From assembly GCA_017644375.1 (NCBI GenBank), contig JAEPLP010000001.1:1224001-1288000 (forward strand): DNA of 64,000 nucleotides. Reading direction: 5' to 3'. Shown one piece after another: positions 1 to 8,853 of the stretch. This DNA is from Prochlorococcus marinus CUG1435 (GTDB taxonomy: Bacteria > Cyanobacteriota > Cyanobacteriia > PCC-6307 > Cyanobiaceae). The translations under genes were made by a program, and so were the position numbers. Each line of letters starts with the position of its first letter. Positions within the stretch are counted from its first letter, which is position 1. Below the pieces are notes generated by a model. The model worked only from the letters and a program-made list of their open reading frames with translations, was not told the origin of the DNA and did no database searches.

Positions 1-5
1 AAGAG

Positions 6-287
6 ATGTTCTTGAAGATAGTGATAATTTTTGTTTTCATATTAATATTTTCTAATTTAAAAAATTTTCTTAAATTAATTAGAAAACAAAAAGTTTCTAA
101 GTCTAAAAAAATAACAACTTTCAATAAGAAGAACCTTAATAATTGGATGAAATTAACTAAAAAAGAAAGATATAACTTATCAAAACAAGATTCTGTTCAT
201 TATATGGATAGAAGAAAACTTTTATTAGAAGAAATTAGAAATGAATATAAGAAGATATCAAGAAAAAAATCTGAGGGGGAACATTAA
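6..287 (+). CDS. small membrane-anchored hypothetical protein
   Basis: 93 residues. Residues 1-20 form one hydrophobic segment (MFLKIVIIFVFILIFSN), followed by a strongly basic, Lys-rich hydrophilic tail with no Cys or recognisable motif. This suggests an N-terminally anchored protein with a cytoplasmic tail. It lies 12 nt upstream of the next small gene on the same strand, so the two may be cotranscribed. No family was recognised. The start sits at the window edge, but the hydrophobic N-terminus directly after the ATG makes it believable. Confidence 0.6.
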   Translation: MFLKIVIIFVFILIFSNLKNFLKLIRKQKVSKSKKITTFNKKNLNNWMKLTKKERYNLSKQDSVHYMDRRKLLLEEIRNEYKKISRKKSEGEH

Positions 288-299
288 GAAAAAATAATT

Positions 300-599
300 A
301 TGGAAAATTACTGGACTTCTAATAAAACCATAAATGGATTAAGACATTTTGTTTTATTAAATGAGACTATAGAAAAAGGGAATATTAGTTTTTTAATGGT
401 TTCTGTCCTTGATTCTGGAATTAACTTAAAAACTACTTACGAAGAATTAATAAATAGTGGAAATTGGCACAAGGGTTGGATCAATCTTTCAAAGCATCAA
501 TCGATTACAGAAGAATACGTAAAATATAAATCAATCAATAAAGGGGAGGATATCGATGAGATTTTCATTAATGAAGATTCTATATTTAATATTTCTTAA
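300..599 (+). CDS. conserved-looking hypothetical protein, 99 aa
   Basis: Soluble acidic protein without signal peptide or membrane segment. The middle holds a Trp-rich stretch (SGNWHKGWINLSKH, about residues 57-71), and the layout of a short beta-rich N-terminus followed by 'W..GW' loosely recalls the small picocyanobacterial proteins seen near the end of this window (DUF1651 group), but I cannot assign it. It is probably cotranscribed with the gene 12 nt upstream. Function unknown. Confidence 0.6.
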   Translation: MENYWTSNKTINGLRHFVLLNETIEKGNISFLMVSVLDSGINLKTTYEELINSGNWHKGWINLSKHQSITEEYVKYKSINKGEDIDEIFINEDSIFNIS

Positions 600-735
600 T
601 TTGATATAAATCTTTCAAATCTCTTTTCTTTGTTAATACTAGGTTTTTTATTAATTAATAATTATTTAAAAGTTTTACCCCTTTCAAAAAAATAAAATTA
701 ACGTTATCAAGGATTAATAATATTTACTTAATTCA

Positions 736-969
736 ATGTTAGGGGATATGTGGAACTCATCAGAGCTTGCCGCGGAAAAACTGGGAATAACTGAAATTAA
801 ACTTTCCTTCTTACGTGAAAATGGAATACTCAAGCCTGGAATTCATTGGAAAAGCTCTCCACTCGGTCAGAGAAAACCTTGGAACCCTAAAGCGCTTTAT
901 AACATAAAAATGTGTAGAAAAATAATCAATAAATTTTATTTTGAAGAAAACTATGATGTTGCGGCCTGA
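736..969 (+). CDS. small helix-turn-helix-like protein
   Basis: 77 residues. The N-terminus (SSELAAEKLGITEIKLSFL, then RENGILKPGIHW) reads like the winged helix-turn-helix of MerR/excisionase-type proteins: a helix, a turn at LGIT, a recognition helix, then a wing with a basic 'GQRKPWNPKAL'. This suggests a small DNA-binding protein, possibly a regulator or a remnant of an excisionase. The ATG is preceded by AT-rich sequence with no clear Shine-Dalgarno, as usual in this genome. The family call is inference from the pattern only. Confidence 0.55.
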   Translation: MLGDMWNSSELAAEKLGITEIKLSFLRENGILKPGIHWKSSPLGQRKPWNPKALYNIKMCRKIINKFYFEENYDVAA

Positions 970-1523
970 AATTAATATGAATTTTGAAGAATAATTTGAA
1001 AAATATATAAAATCTTTATTCGATCAGATTTTCATCCTGACATTCAATCAGAGTGTTTTGCAAAGTTGGATATAAGTTAATCATATTTATGTATTGTTTT
1101 GATTTTCTGTAGGATTTTGCAGCCTTTTTGTAATGAACTTCCGATTTCATTACTAGTGAAAATTTTCTAGAAGACTCTTGAGAAGTAGTCATAATATTAG
1201 ATGTCTTATTCTATATTTAATAATTGTTTGAAAATGAGGCAATAACTATCATGGTTTAATGAAACAAAATATCGTTTAATGTCAGCAAAATGAAATTTAT
1301 TTAACTTATTTGAATCTAAAAATACTGGTTTATTTGATAGAGCACGTATTTCTAAGAATAATTTTTCTTCATTAAATCTACCTTTTTTGCTATTGGATTA
1401 TCTTGATAAAGGTTTCTTGTTTAAGAAGAGTTAGAATTACTAACCTTTACAATTTTGTTATGAATTCAACTGTTTGGTGAAATATAAAGTATTCTCAAAA
1501 CGTTTAAGCTAATCAATTCCTAA
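970..1523. other. 554-bp spacer upstream of pcb
   Basis: No intact gene seen. It contains a perfect 8-bp inverted repeat at 1130-1153 (GTAATGAA / TTCATTAC with an 8-nt loop) not followed by a T-run, so more likely a leader or operator structure than a terminator, and a decayed minus-strand ORF (listed separately). The last 120 bp presumably hold the pcb promoter and leader, but no clear -35/-10 pair could be assigned. Confidence 0.5.
1206..1400 (-). pseudogene. decayed reading frame, about 65 codons
   Basis: On the minus strand an open frame of about 60 codons ends at a TAA at 1206-1208 and has protein-like composition (for example LFLEIRALSNKPVFLDSN), but no ATG, GTG or TTG start. A frameshift at a run of six A's near 1390 connects it to a further open stretch reading NLYQDNPIAKK. 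The pattern fits a gene broken by a homopolymer frameshift and loss of its start. No homolog recognised; it could also be chance. Confidence 0.3.
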
Positions 1524-2582
1524 ATGCAAACCTATGGAAATCCAGATACTACCTATGGATGGTGGGCTGGTAATTCAGGTGTAGCAAATCGCTCAGGAAA
1601 ATTCATTGCTGCTCATGTAGCTCATGCAGGATTAATTGTTTTCTGGGCGGGTGCATTCACCCTTTTTGAACTTTCACGATTTGACCCCAGTGTCCCAATG
1701 GGTCATCAACCTCTAATCGTTCTTCCTCATTTAGCAACTCTTGGAATAGGGTTTGATGCTAATGGCGTTGCGATGGGAGATACTAAACCTGTTCTAGCGA
1801 TAGCAATAGTTCACTTAGTTTCTTCTATGGTTTTAGCAGCAGGCGGACTTTTACACTCTTTACTTCTTCCTGGAAATCTAGAAGATTCCGATGTAGCAAG
1901 AGCTAGAAAATTCAATATTGAATGGGATAATCCAGACAAATTGACATTTATTCTTGGTCACCATCTAATTATTCTTGGTTTCGCAGTTATCGCTTTTGTT
2001 GAATGGGCAAGAGTGCATGGAATTTATGATCCAGCTATTGGTTCTGTAAGACAGGTTGAGTATGAATTAAATTTAGCCAAAATTTGGAATCACCAAACAG
2101 ATTTTTTAACTATTGATAGCCTTGAGGAAGTAATGGGAGGCCATGCTTTTCTTGCTTTCGTTGAGATCACTGGTGGAGCTTGGCATATTGCTACTAAGCA
2201 AGTTGGTGAATATACCAAATTTAAAGGTAAAGGACTTCTTTCTGCAGAAGCTGTTCTTTCATGGTCATTAGCTGGAATAGGCTGGATGGCCATTATTGCA
2301 GCCTTCTGGAGTGCAGCTAACACAACAGTTTATCCAACTGAATTCTTTGGTGAACCACTTGAATTGAAGTTTAGTATTTCTCCTTATTGGGTAGATACTG
2401 TTGATCTTCCTGATGGTGAGTACACTTCAAGGGCATGGTTAGCAAATGTTCATTACTATTTTGGATTCTTCTTTATTCAAGGTCATCTATGGCACGCTTT
2501 AAGAGCCCTAGGCTTTGATTTCAAGAGAGTTACAAATGCTATCAGTAATATTGATAGTGCAACAGTTACTCTTAAAGATTAA
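1524..2582 (+). CDS. pcbA: divinyl chlorophyll a/b-binding antenna protein Pcb
   Basis: 352 residues, the usual length of Prochlorococcus Pcb proteins. They are six-helix membrane antenna proteins related to CP43/IsiA that feed excitation to the photosystems from the thylakoid membrane. The sequence starts [17 protein letters not shown] and shows six hydrophobic segments with conserved His pairs that ligate chlorophyll (for example [32 protein letters not shown]). The long lumenal loop of CP43 is absent, as expected for the family. It is followed by a strong terminator, so it is likely transcribed alone. Some annotations use pcbD for the single HL gene, so the letter is uncertain while the family is certain. 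Confidence 0.95.
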   Translation: MQTYGNPDTTYGWWAGNSGVANRSGKFIAAHVAHAGLIVFWAGAFTLFELSRFDPSVPMGHQPLIVLPHLATLGIGFDANGVAMGDTKPVLAIAIVHLVSSMVLAAGGLLHSLLLPGNLEDSDVARARKFNIEWDNPDKLTFILGHHLIILGFAVIAFVEWARVHGIYDPAIGSVRQVEYELNLAKIWNHQTDFLTIDSLEEVMGGHAFLAFVEITGGAWHIATKQVGEYTKFKGKGLLSAEAVLSWSLAGIGWMAIIAAFWSAANTTVYPTEFFGEPLELKFSISPYWVDTVDLPDGEYTSRAWLANVHYYFGFFFIQGHLWHALRALGFDFKRVTNAISNIDSATVTLKD

Positions 2583-2605
2583 TTTTCAAATTTTCTTACC
2601 AATAT

Positions 2606-2636
2606 CAAAAGGCTCCTCTTAACGGGGCCTTTTTTA
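2606..2636 (+). terminator. Rho-independent terminator after pcb
   Basis: Stem AAAAGGCtCC / GGgGCCTTTTTT around a short TCTTAAC-type loop, followed by a T-run, 24 nt after the pcb stop codon. It is positioned to end the abundant pcb transcript before the symporter gene. Confidence 0.85.
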
Positions 2637-2675
2637 TTTGAAAAATTTTGTTTATTAATTTAGATTTAGAAATAT

Positions 2676-4064
2676 ATGTTTTTGAAATCATTGAATATTT
2701 TTTCGATACAGAATAAAGATATTTTTTCAAATTCTCTATTGATAAGTTTTTTGGGATTATTAATTATATTTTTTTTGTTGATTTTTGGGAGAAAATTTAA
2801 ACTAGCTGTTCAACTCGAGAGATTTGGATTACCGATAGCAGTTATATCAGGAATTTTAGGTATATCTATAGGCCCATTTGGAGCTATACACTTTTTGCCA
2901 AAAGAAACAATCAATGTTTGGAGTAATTTTCCTACTCCTCTTTTATCATTAGTCTTCGCAACTTTAATGATGGGAAGACCTATCCCGAATATAAATGGTT
3001 TAGTTAAACCAATTTTTAATCAATTTCTATTAGCTCTTTCACTAGGTTTCGGACAATTTTTTGTCGGTGGACTTGTTGTTAAATATTTTCTGCCTCCATC
3101 TATGAATGCAAATCCTCTAATGGGTTGTTTAATAGAGGTAGGTTTTGAGGGTGGTCATGGAGCTGCATCAATAATTGGTGAGAGTTTTAATAAACTAGGT
3201 TTCCCAAATGGTTTAGATCTTGGTTTGGCTATGGCAACAATGGGTCTTTTATCTTCTTCAATTTTGGGCAGCATATTTATTTTTCTTGGAAGAACTTTAG
3301 GTCTTTCAGATACTGAGGAAATTCTTGAACAAAAAGATAATCTAAAGGGAAAAAATAATACAGGAATTTTTGCGGATTTAAGAATTTTTATAATAAATCT
3401 TGGATTCTCTGGTTTGGCAATTTCTTTTGGTGTTTTGCTACTTAAATTTTTAAGGTATATTTCAAGTTCTTTTGGAGATTTTTCGAAGGAAATTATTTTT
3501 TCATTACCAGTATTCCCTTTTATCCTTATAGGTTCGCTCCTTATTAGATATATTTTAGAGAAAACCAAAAATACAGAATTTATTTCAAATATTCTGCAAA
3601 GGGAGATTGGTATTTTATCCACAGACTTATTGATTTTTACAGCTATGGCGAGTTTAGATATTGCAGTTGTTTTTGATAATTGGATACTTATCTTAGTGTT
3701 TACTTTTTTTGGTTTATTTTGGAATTTAATCTGCATTGCTTATTTCGCATACTTTATTTTTGATGATTATTGGTTTGAAAAAAGCTTGATAGAGTTTGGA
3801 AATTCTACAGGTGTAGTAGCTTCTGGGTTACTTCTTTTAAGGCTTGCAGATCCTAAAAATATTTCTAAGACTTTACCAATTTTTACGTCAAAACAGCTTT
3901 TCGCTCAGTTAATTCTATCTGGGGGACTATTCACAGTTCTTGCACCATTAATGATTTCTAAAATTGGGTTAGATTTTTGGACAGAAATTTGTGCCCTACT
4001 TACATTCGCAATTCTTCTTATTGCATTGATTTTTAATAAAGTAGAGATGAAAAAGTTTCAATAA
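2676..4064 (+). CDS. GltS-family sodium:glutamate symporter
   Basis: 462 residues with roughly 11-12 hydrophobic segments. The motif EGGHGAASIIG (about residue 160) matches the GGHG signature of the sodium:glutamate symporter (GltS/ESS) family, which moves glutamate with Na+ across the plasma membrane. The second half repeats the topology (FGNSTGVVASGLLLLR near residue 375) as expected for the inverted-repeat fold. Slightly longer than E. coli GltS, mostly from an extended N-terminus. Substrate specificity is not provable here; other carboxylates are possible. It stands alone between the pcb terminator and a small conserved gene. Confidence 0.85.
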   Translation: MFLKSLNIFSIQNKDIFSNSLLISFLGLLIIFFLLIFGRKFKLAVQLERFGLPIAVISGILGISIGPFGAIHFLPKETINVWSNFPTPLLSLVFATLMMGRPIPNINGLVKPIFNQFLLALSLGFGQFFVGGLVVKYFLPPSMNANPLMGCLIEVGFEGGHGAASIIGESFNKLGFPNGLDLGLAMATMGLLSSSILGSIFIFLGRTLGLSDTEEILEQKDNLKGKNNTGIFADLRIFIINLGFSGLAISFGVLLLKFLRYISSSFGDFSKEIIFSLPVFPFILIGSLLIRYILEKTKNTEFISNILQREIGILSTDLLIFTAMASLDIAVVFDNWILILVFTFFGLFWNLICIAYFAYFIFDDYWFEKSLIEFGNSTGVVASGLLLLRLADPKNISKTLPIFTSKQLFAQLILSGGLFTVLAPLMISKIGLDFWTEICALLTFAILLIALIFNKVEMKKFQ

Positions 4065-4100
4065 GAACCCTAGAATGGTAATAGCCACAAATTTATTTTA

Positions 4101-4358
4101 ATGTCATTTACTCCCTACGATATTCCACCTCAAGAAAATAAAGGGAAGTGGTTTAGGAGTCATTTACTCGGAAGGGAAATCGAACTTGGTGAATTGTATA
4201 GTCTTGGATCAAATGATTTAGATTTGCTTATGGCGGAGACTGCGGAAATTAGAAGCGATCTTGATTTTAAGGAAAAAAATATAGGCAAATTTAGGACTGC
4301 AGGATATTTTTTGGAGTTAGCAAGAATAATTGAGAAAAGGAAGTTGTTGGAAAGTTAA
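4101..4358 (+). CDS. conserved picocyanobacterial hypothetical protein, 85 aa
   Basis: Acidic soluble protein with N-terminal SFTPYDIPPQENKGKWFRSHLLGREIELGEL and a helical, charged second half. No motif with known function was seen. It follows the symporter by 36 nt on the same strand and overlaps the 3' end of the convergent GST gene by 4 nt. The clean ATG and the tight packing support a real gene. Confidence 0.7.
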   Translation: MSFTPYDIPPQENKGKWFRSHLLGREIELGELYSLGSNDLDLLMAETAEIRSDLDFKEKNIGKFRTAGYFLELARIIEKRKLLES

Positions 4359-5014
4359 TTAGATGGGAAATAATTCCTTCTAGAATATGGTTCCCATATT
4401 TCGTATTTATACATTAAGGATTTAAATTCTTTATTTTTCTCAAATGAATCTAACCAGTTTTTTATGGAGGATTCGAAATAATTTGTTCTTTTTTGACTTT
4501 CACAAGCGATTCTAAATTGTCTTACAAAAGGCCAAATAGACCAATCAGCGATTGTGGGGTTGTCTCCAAAAAAGTATTTGTTTTCTGCTAGAAGTTCGTT
4601 CCATCTTTTTATGAATTTAATTGAATTTTTGAAATGAAATTCTTCATCACTATTCTTATATCTTGTGGCATATTTAAATCGATCTAAATGATATTTGAAT
4701 TCATTATCGTTTTCATTAATTATTTCAAAAATATCTTTCTTTTTGTTCTCAGGAAAATAAGTTAATTTGATGTTTTCCTTTTTTGACTCCGAGAGAGCCC
4801 ATAGGATGATTTCAAGACTTTCTTCAATAACTTCTCTATTCTTTTTTATAAGTATTGGAACCGTTTTTGTCTTTGAATTATTTAAAAAATCTAGAGGTTT
4901 ATTTTTTAAATCAATTTCTCTTATCTCTACTTTTATTTCACAAATTAACAGGGCCCACCTTGCGCGAATTGCATATGGACATCTTCGAAATGAATACAAA
5001 ATATCGTTTTTCAT
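4355..5014 (-). CDS. glutathione S-transferase-like protein
   Basis: 219 residues. The N-terminal thioredoxin fold starts ILYSFRRCPYAIRARWAL, with a CPYA motif at residues 12-15 and the cis-Pro site in KTVPILI; the ES(L) pair that binds the glutathione gamma-glutamyl group follows (EESLEIILWAL). The C-terminal all-helical domain contains the typical FGDNPTIADWSIWPFV. The CPYA motif groups it with Cys-type (omega/beta-like or glutaredoxin-like) GSTs rather than Tyr/Ser types. A role in thiol transfer or detoxification is inferred. Confidence 0.85.
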   Translation of the reverse strand: MKNDILYSFRRCPYAIRARWALLICEIKVEIREIDLKNKPLDFLNNSKTKTVPILIKKNREVIEESLEIILWALSESKKENIKLTYFPENKKKDIFEIINENDNEFKYHLDRFKYATRYKNSDEEFHFKNSIKFIKRWNELLAENKYFFGDNPTIADWSIWPFVRQFRIACESQKRTNYFESSIKNWLDSFEKNKEFKSLMYKYEIWEPYSRRNYFPSN

Positions 5015-5088
5015 ATTGTAAAAACTTTTAATTTCCCTAATTCTTTTAGTATTATCTAATTAGGAACAGTATTAATTTTACAACGCAA

Positions 5089-5631
5089 ATGTCGGGATAT
5101 GTTTACCTTATAAGAGTAGGAGACCTTTACAGGATTGGTAAAACGGATAATCTTGAAAAGAAAATCAAGAAATTAAAGCCAGATGAATTATTAACATCAA
5201 TTATGACAAAGGAGCCAGAAACTCTTGAAGCAAGATTACTAAGAAAATATAAGTCGCAAAGAATTCCTGAAACTGGTTATTTAAAGCTTTCAAAAAGACA
5301 AATTAGAGAATGTAAAAAGCAATTTGAATTAAAGGGTAGCTTACCTCACACTTTAGATGCTGAAGTTTCCATAACTCTATTTGCATCTTTTCTATTGTTT
5401 TCATTAAGTTCCTTTGTTTTTAATTATTTAAATTTTGGATTTGTAAAATCTATATCTTATTCTTTCGGAATGGCATCTTTACCAATGGTTATATTATTTA
5501 TTACAGGTAGTTTTGGCGGATACTTCTCTGAAGATTTATCACTTTTTTCATTGTTAACTAATCGAATAAAAGGTTTATTTATTGCAATTGCAATGCTTTC
5601 AATGGCTTACTTAATTTTCAATTTAGGTTAA
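5089..5631 (+). CDS. GIY-YIG (T5orf172/MUG113-type) domain protein with C-terminal membrane segments
   Basis: 180 residues. Residues 3-80 match a compact GIY-YIG-like domain: YVYLIRVGDLYRIGKT gives the two-strand GIY/YIG element with basic residues, and the Glu of LEARLLRKY occupies the usual metal-binding position. Residues about 95-180 form three hydrophobic segments, so the nuclease-like domain would be tethered to a membrane. Membrane-anchored GIY-YIG-like proteins are uncommon, and whether this one cuts DNA is unknown. It overlaps the convergent SDR gene by 4 nt. Confidence 0.7.
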   Translation: MSGYVYLIRVGDLYRIGKTDNLEKKIKKLKPDELLTSIMTKEPETLEARLLRKYKSQRIPETGYLKLSKRQIRECKKQFELKGSLPHTLDAEVSITLFASFLLFSLSSFVFNYLNFGFVKSISYSFGMASLPMVILFITGSFGGYFSEDLSLFSLLTNRIKGLFIAIAMLSMAYLIFNLG

Positions 5632-6335
5632 TTTTCATAATTACAATTTAAGGCAATTTCAAATGGAACTGATTGGGTAGGTAACTTTAGAATAGTTGAG
5701 CATATTTCAGCAATATCTTCAGGTTGTGTCATGCTTAATTTGTCTAAGGTAGAGATATTTTGAGCCATTTTTGTATTTACCCAGCTAGGGCAAATTGCTG
5801 AAATCCTTATATTTTTATCCCAACCTTTGTTTTTCATAGTTTGGCATAATCCCATCAAAGCAAACTTTGAAGAAGAATAAGCGGCTAGATCGCCTTTAGA
5901 TCTTTTCCCACTCATTGAAACTAAAACAATAATTCTTCCTCTGCCTGAGGTACATAAATGATCCCAGGAAAGCCTACATAAATTCCAAATTGCCAAAAAA
6001 TTAACATTTAATGTATTTAAAATATCTTCTTCATCACCATCTTTGTACAAGAAAGGAACTTTCGATAATACTCCAGAACAATTTATTACTGAATCAAATC
6101 CTCCAAATTCATCTAAGGTATTCTTTATCCAATTTTCTGCTGTAATTTTTTTTAATGCATCATAGTGGTTGATTATAATTTTCCCTTCGGGCCAATTTTT
6201 TGGATCAATTGCGCTTCCTTTTAATGATTTTAAATCTCTTATGCCAACACTAATTCTATTACCTTCTTTTAATTCTTTATGAGCAATATTTAGTCCAATA
6301 CCTCTATTTGCTCCACTTATTAGTATGGTTCTCAT
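5628..6335 (-). CDS. short-chain dehydrogenase/reductase
   Basis: 235 residues, classical SDR length. The NAD(P)-binding SGANRGIG (residues 7-14), the NCSG core motif (NNAG equivalent), the catalytic Ser in VLVSMSG and the YSSSK catalytic Tyr/Lys pair are all present, followed by ICPSWVNTKM. It starts 7 nt downstream of the lycopene cyclase gene on the same strand, so the two are probably cotranscribed, and a role in pigment or isoprenoid metabolism is conceivable but not shown. Substrate unknown. Confidence 0.85.
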   Translation of the reverse strand: MRTILISGANRGIGLNIAHKELKEGNRISVGIRDLKSLKGSAIDPKNWPEGKIIINHYDALKKITAENWIKNTLDEFGGFDSVINCSGVLSKVPFLYKDGDEEDILNTLNVNFLAIWNLCRLSWDHLCTSGRGRIIVLVSMSGKRSKGDLAAYSSSKFALMGLCQTMKNKGWDKNIRISAICPSWVNTKMAQNISTLDKLSMTQPEDIAEICSTILKLPTQSVPFEIALNCNYEN

Positions 6336-6342
6336 TTTTAAA

Positions 6343-7626
6343 CTATATGTTTGGAAATATTATCCTAAGTAACATTTTAAATTCTCTTCCATGCATAATC
6401 ATAAGACCTTTCTTTACACTCCATGGAGCCTTTATAAACATTATGCACATCGCATATACAATCTCTTTTAAGGAAAGAGTATCAGTTAGAAAACCATACC
6501 ATTGATTTTTAGGTAGTTGGAAAAAACTGCCAAAAAATTCTCTCAATAGTTTCTCATCAAACCTCATGAGTTTTTCTAATCCAAATTGGTAAAGTGATTT
6601 CTTTCTAATTAATTCTTTTGACCACAGGGTTTCCCAACCTTTTCTAGCAATATGATAGGTACTTAGATTTTTGTTTTTAATTGCTTCTGAAACTGCCTTA
6701 GCGACAAGTGGAGCTCTTCTTAAAACATTACCAATTAAATATCCAGATGCAGGATGTACCATTGAAGCAGCACCACCATATCCAAGTATTTGTTGTTTGA
6801 AATCTGGGATTGGCATATTCATAGGGAGAAATAAGCCAAGCTCTTCATGTTGCATGCTTGTGATTGATATATTTCGATAAGAAAGCCTCTTCTCTAGTCT
6901 CTCTTTTAAATTTTCCATTGTTAGAGGATTTACTAAACCAAGAGATGTCTCTTCGAGAAAATATTTCCCATCCCCCATATCCATGGCATAAAGAAAAGTC
7001 GGCGGTTCTTTTTTTTGCTCATCGTTAAGATGGTCATTTCTATAGTCCATTAATACAAACTGACCCTTCTTAAGTGGAGGTTTACTAAAATTACCTACTA
7101 TCCCATAACAAGTTTGGACTGCTAAGGGACCACACGATTTTAATTTAAGAAAAACAGGATCGTATCCTGTGGCATCTACTACTAATCTTGCAGAGTAAGT
7201 CTTGCCATCTTTTGTAGTTACTGTACTTTTGTATTTTTCAAAATGTATTTTGTTTGCAAAGCCTTGATGCCATTTAATAAAAGACTTATTGCATTCATTA
7301 AACCAATAATTGTGGAGTTTCTTCTTATCAAATAGTCCATAATCTAGTGAATGTTCTGTGGCTTTATTCTCGTCGTCCTGCTCTTCTAAAGCACCATGCC
7401 CAAAAAAACTTACGGTATTCTTCCATCTATATTCAAGTAAATCCTGAAGCCCGAGTTGATCAACTTCTTCCCCCCAAATGCCATAAGTGTTTGGCCATGG
7501 TTCATCTGGTCCATTTGGAGAAAGCACTTCAACATCTAATTTTTCCTTCCCCAAAGCTGAGGCAATTGCCATACCTGCAGGCCCTGCACCCAAAACAAGA
7601 ACATCTGGCATATTTTCTTTTGACAT
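6343..7626 (-). CDS. crtL: lycopene cyclase (epsilon-type, CrtL family)
   Basis: 427 residues. FAD/NAD-binding GAGPAGMA near the N-terminus, YGIWGEEVDQLGL, the FLEETSL signature and PASGYLIGNVLRRAP place it in the plant/cyanobacterial CrtL lycopene cyclase family. It closes the ends of lycopene to make the rings of alpha- and beta-carotene. Prochlorococcus carries two such genes; from memory the copy in this neighbourhood of HL strains is the epsilon cyclase that also has beta activity and underlies alpha-carotene accumulation. First gene of a probable two-gene operon with the SDR. The epsilon versus beta call rests on context, not on a diagnostic residue. Confidence 0.87.
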   Translation of the reverse strand: MSKENMPDVLVLGAGPAGMAIASALGKEKLDVEVLSPNGPDEPWPNTYGIWGEEVDQLGLQDLLEYRWKNTVSFFGHGALEEQDDENKATEHSLDYGLFDKKKLHNYWFNECNKSFIKWHQGFANKIHFEKYKSTVTTKDGKTYSARLVVDATGYDPVFLKLKSCGPLAVQTCYGIVGNFSKPPLKKGQFVLMDYRNDHLNDEQKKEPPTFLYAMDMGDGKYFLEETSLGLVNPLTMENLKERLEKRLSYRNISITSMQHEELGLFLPMNMPIPDFKQQILGYGGAASMVHPASGYLIGNVLRRAPLVAKAVSEAIKNKNLSTYHIARKGWETLWSKELIRKKSLYQFGLEKLMRFDEKLLREFFGSFFQLPKNQWYGFLTDTLSLKEIVYAMCIMFIKAPWSVKKGLMIMHGREFKMLLRIIFPNI

Positions 7627-7851
7627 TAAATATAAATCTTATGATTAAAGAAATTTACGTGACAAATTATAACTTCTGCGCTTTGGGTTATATATTTCAT
7701 CCAATGCTTGTAATGAGAGTAGATTTTATAATAATCAAATTACTCAATTACTAGTGACTAAGTTTTCAGTGTTTTAACAATAATTTATAAGATTACAAAA
7801 TAAAAAATACTTATAAAATTTTTTATTATAAAAAAATATATAGCAAGTTAA

Positions 7852-8853
7852 ATGATTAAAAATAAAAATATTTTAATTACAGGAGGTAATTCAGGTATAG
7901 GGCTTTTTGCCATCATTAATTTACTAAAGACGAAAAATAATTTATACGTTGTAATAAAATCTGAATTAAGAAAGAAAGAATTTCTCAAAACAATTGAGAA
8001 ATATTTTGACAAAAATTATATCAGTAAATATTTAAATATTATTGAAAATTGTGATCTTTCAAATCTTAAGAATATTAAAAAAATTAAGGATTACTTTATT
8101 AGTAAAAAGATTTTCTTAAATGTGGTTGTTTTAAATGCAGGATTGCAATACACGGGTTCTTTTTACCCTAAAGTATCAAAACAAGGTATAGAACTAACTT
8201 TTGCAGTTAATCATCTTGCACATTTTTATTTAGTGAACATCTTAAAAGATTTAATTAGAGATCAAGAAGAATCCAGGATCATTATTACATCATCAGATGT
8301 TCACGACCCCAAAAGTTCAGGTGGCAATATAGGAAAGAAAGCGGGACTTAATAACCTAGTTGATTTTAGAAAAAAAGTAACTGGGCAATTTTTAAATTTT
8401 AATGCTGATCAAGCTTATAAAAATAGTAAGTTATGTAATATTTTGTTTGCTAAAGAACTTGAAAAAAAATTAAAAATTTCCTCTAGTAAAATTTCTGTAA
8501 TTACTTGGGCTCCAGGTCTAGTAATACCAAATGATGATCTCGGTTTTTTTAGATATAGTAAGCATTTTAATCTCTTTGGATATTTAATTTTTTCTAAAGC
8601 TGCAAAAAATATTTTAGGAATTTCTGAAAGTATAGAAAATGCTGGTGAGATACTTTCTGAAATTGTTTTTGATTCAAAGTTAAATAATATTGGTTACGTC
8701 CATTTAAGTAATAAACTTATATCTTTTAAAAAACATAAATTAGTTGAAAGTAAGGTTAGTGATGAGGCAAATAATTCTGATTTGGCTTCAAAACTCTGGG
8801 TTTTAAGTGAAGAGATTTGTAGATCATTTGGCTTTGTTACTTTCAATATTTAA
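7852..8853 (+). CDS. SDR protein resembling light-dependent protochlorophyllide reductase
   Basis: 333 residues, about the length of POR. It has TGGNSGIG at residues 10-17, NAGLQ, NHLAHFYL, the catalytic AYKNSKLCN (POR has a very similar Y-K-S-K segment) and a C-terminal half with SKAAKNILGISESIENAG that parallels POR. It diverges in the loop after the active site (WAPGLVIPNDDLGFFR). It is best described as a POR-like paralog rather than the main POR enzyme, whose gene is not in this window. Its 3' end overlaps the convergent MscS gene by 30 nt. Catalysis on protochlorophyllide is unproven. Confidence 0.75.
   Translation: MIKNKNILITGGNSGIGLFAIINLLKTKNNLYVVIKSELRKKEFLKTIEKYFDKNYISKYLNIIENCDLSNLKNIKKIKDYFISKKIFLNVVVLNAGLQYTGSFYPKVSKQGIELTFAVNHLAHFYLVNILKDLIRDQEESRIIITSSDVHDPKSSGGNIGKKAGLNNLVDFRKKVTGQFLNFNADQAYKNSKLCNILFAKELEKKLKISSSKISVITWAPGLVIPNDDLGFFRYSKHFNLFGYLIFSKAAKNILGISESIENAGEILSEIVFDSKLNNIGYVHLSNKLISFKKHKLVESKVSDEANNSDLASKLWVLSEEICRSFGFVTFNI

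Noticed and set aside
3155-3736. 193-codon open frame antisense to the GltS-like gene
   Set aside because: Lies wholly inside a convincing membrane transporter in the opposite strand. Composition (many Lys, Ser, Pro, Ile in irregular order) fits an antisense shadow of a hydrophobic gene.
7347-7754. 135-codon plus-strand frame over the 5' end of crtL
   Set aside because: Antisense to the conserved N-terminus of the lycopene cyclase, with no family motif.
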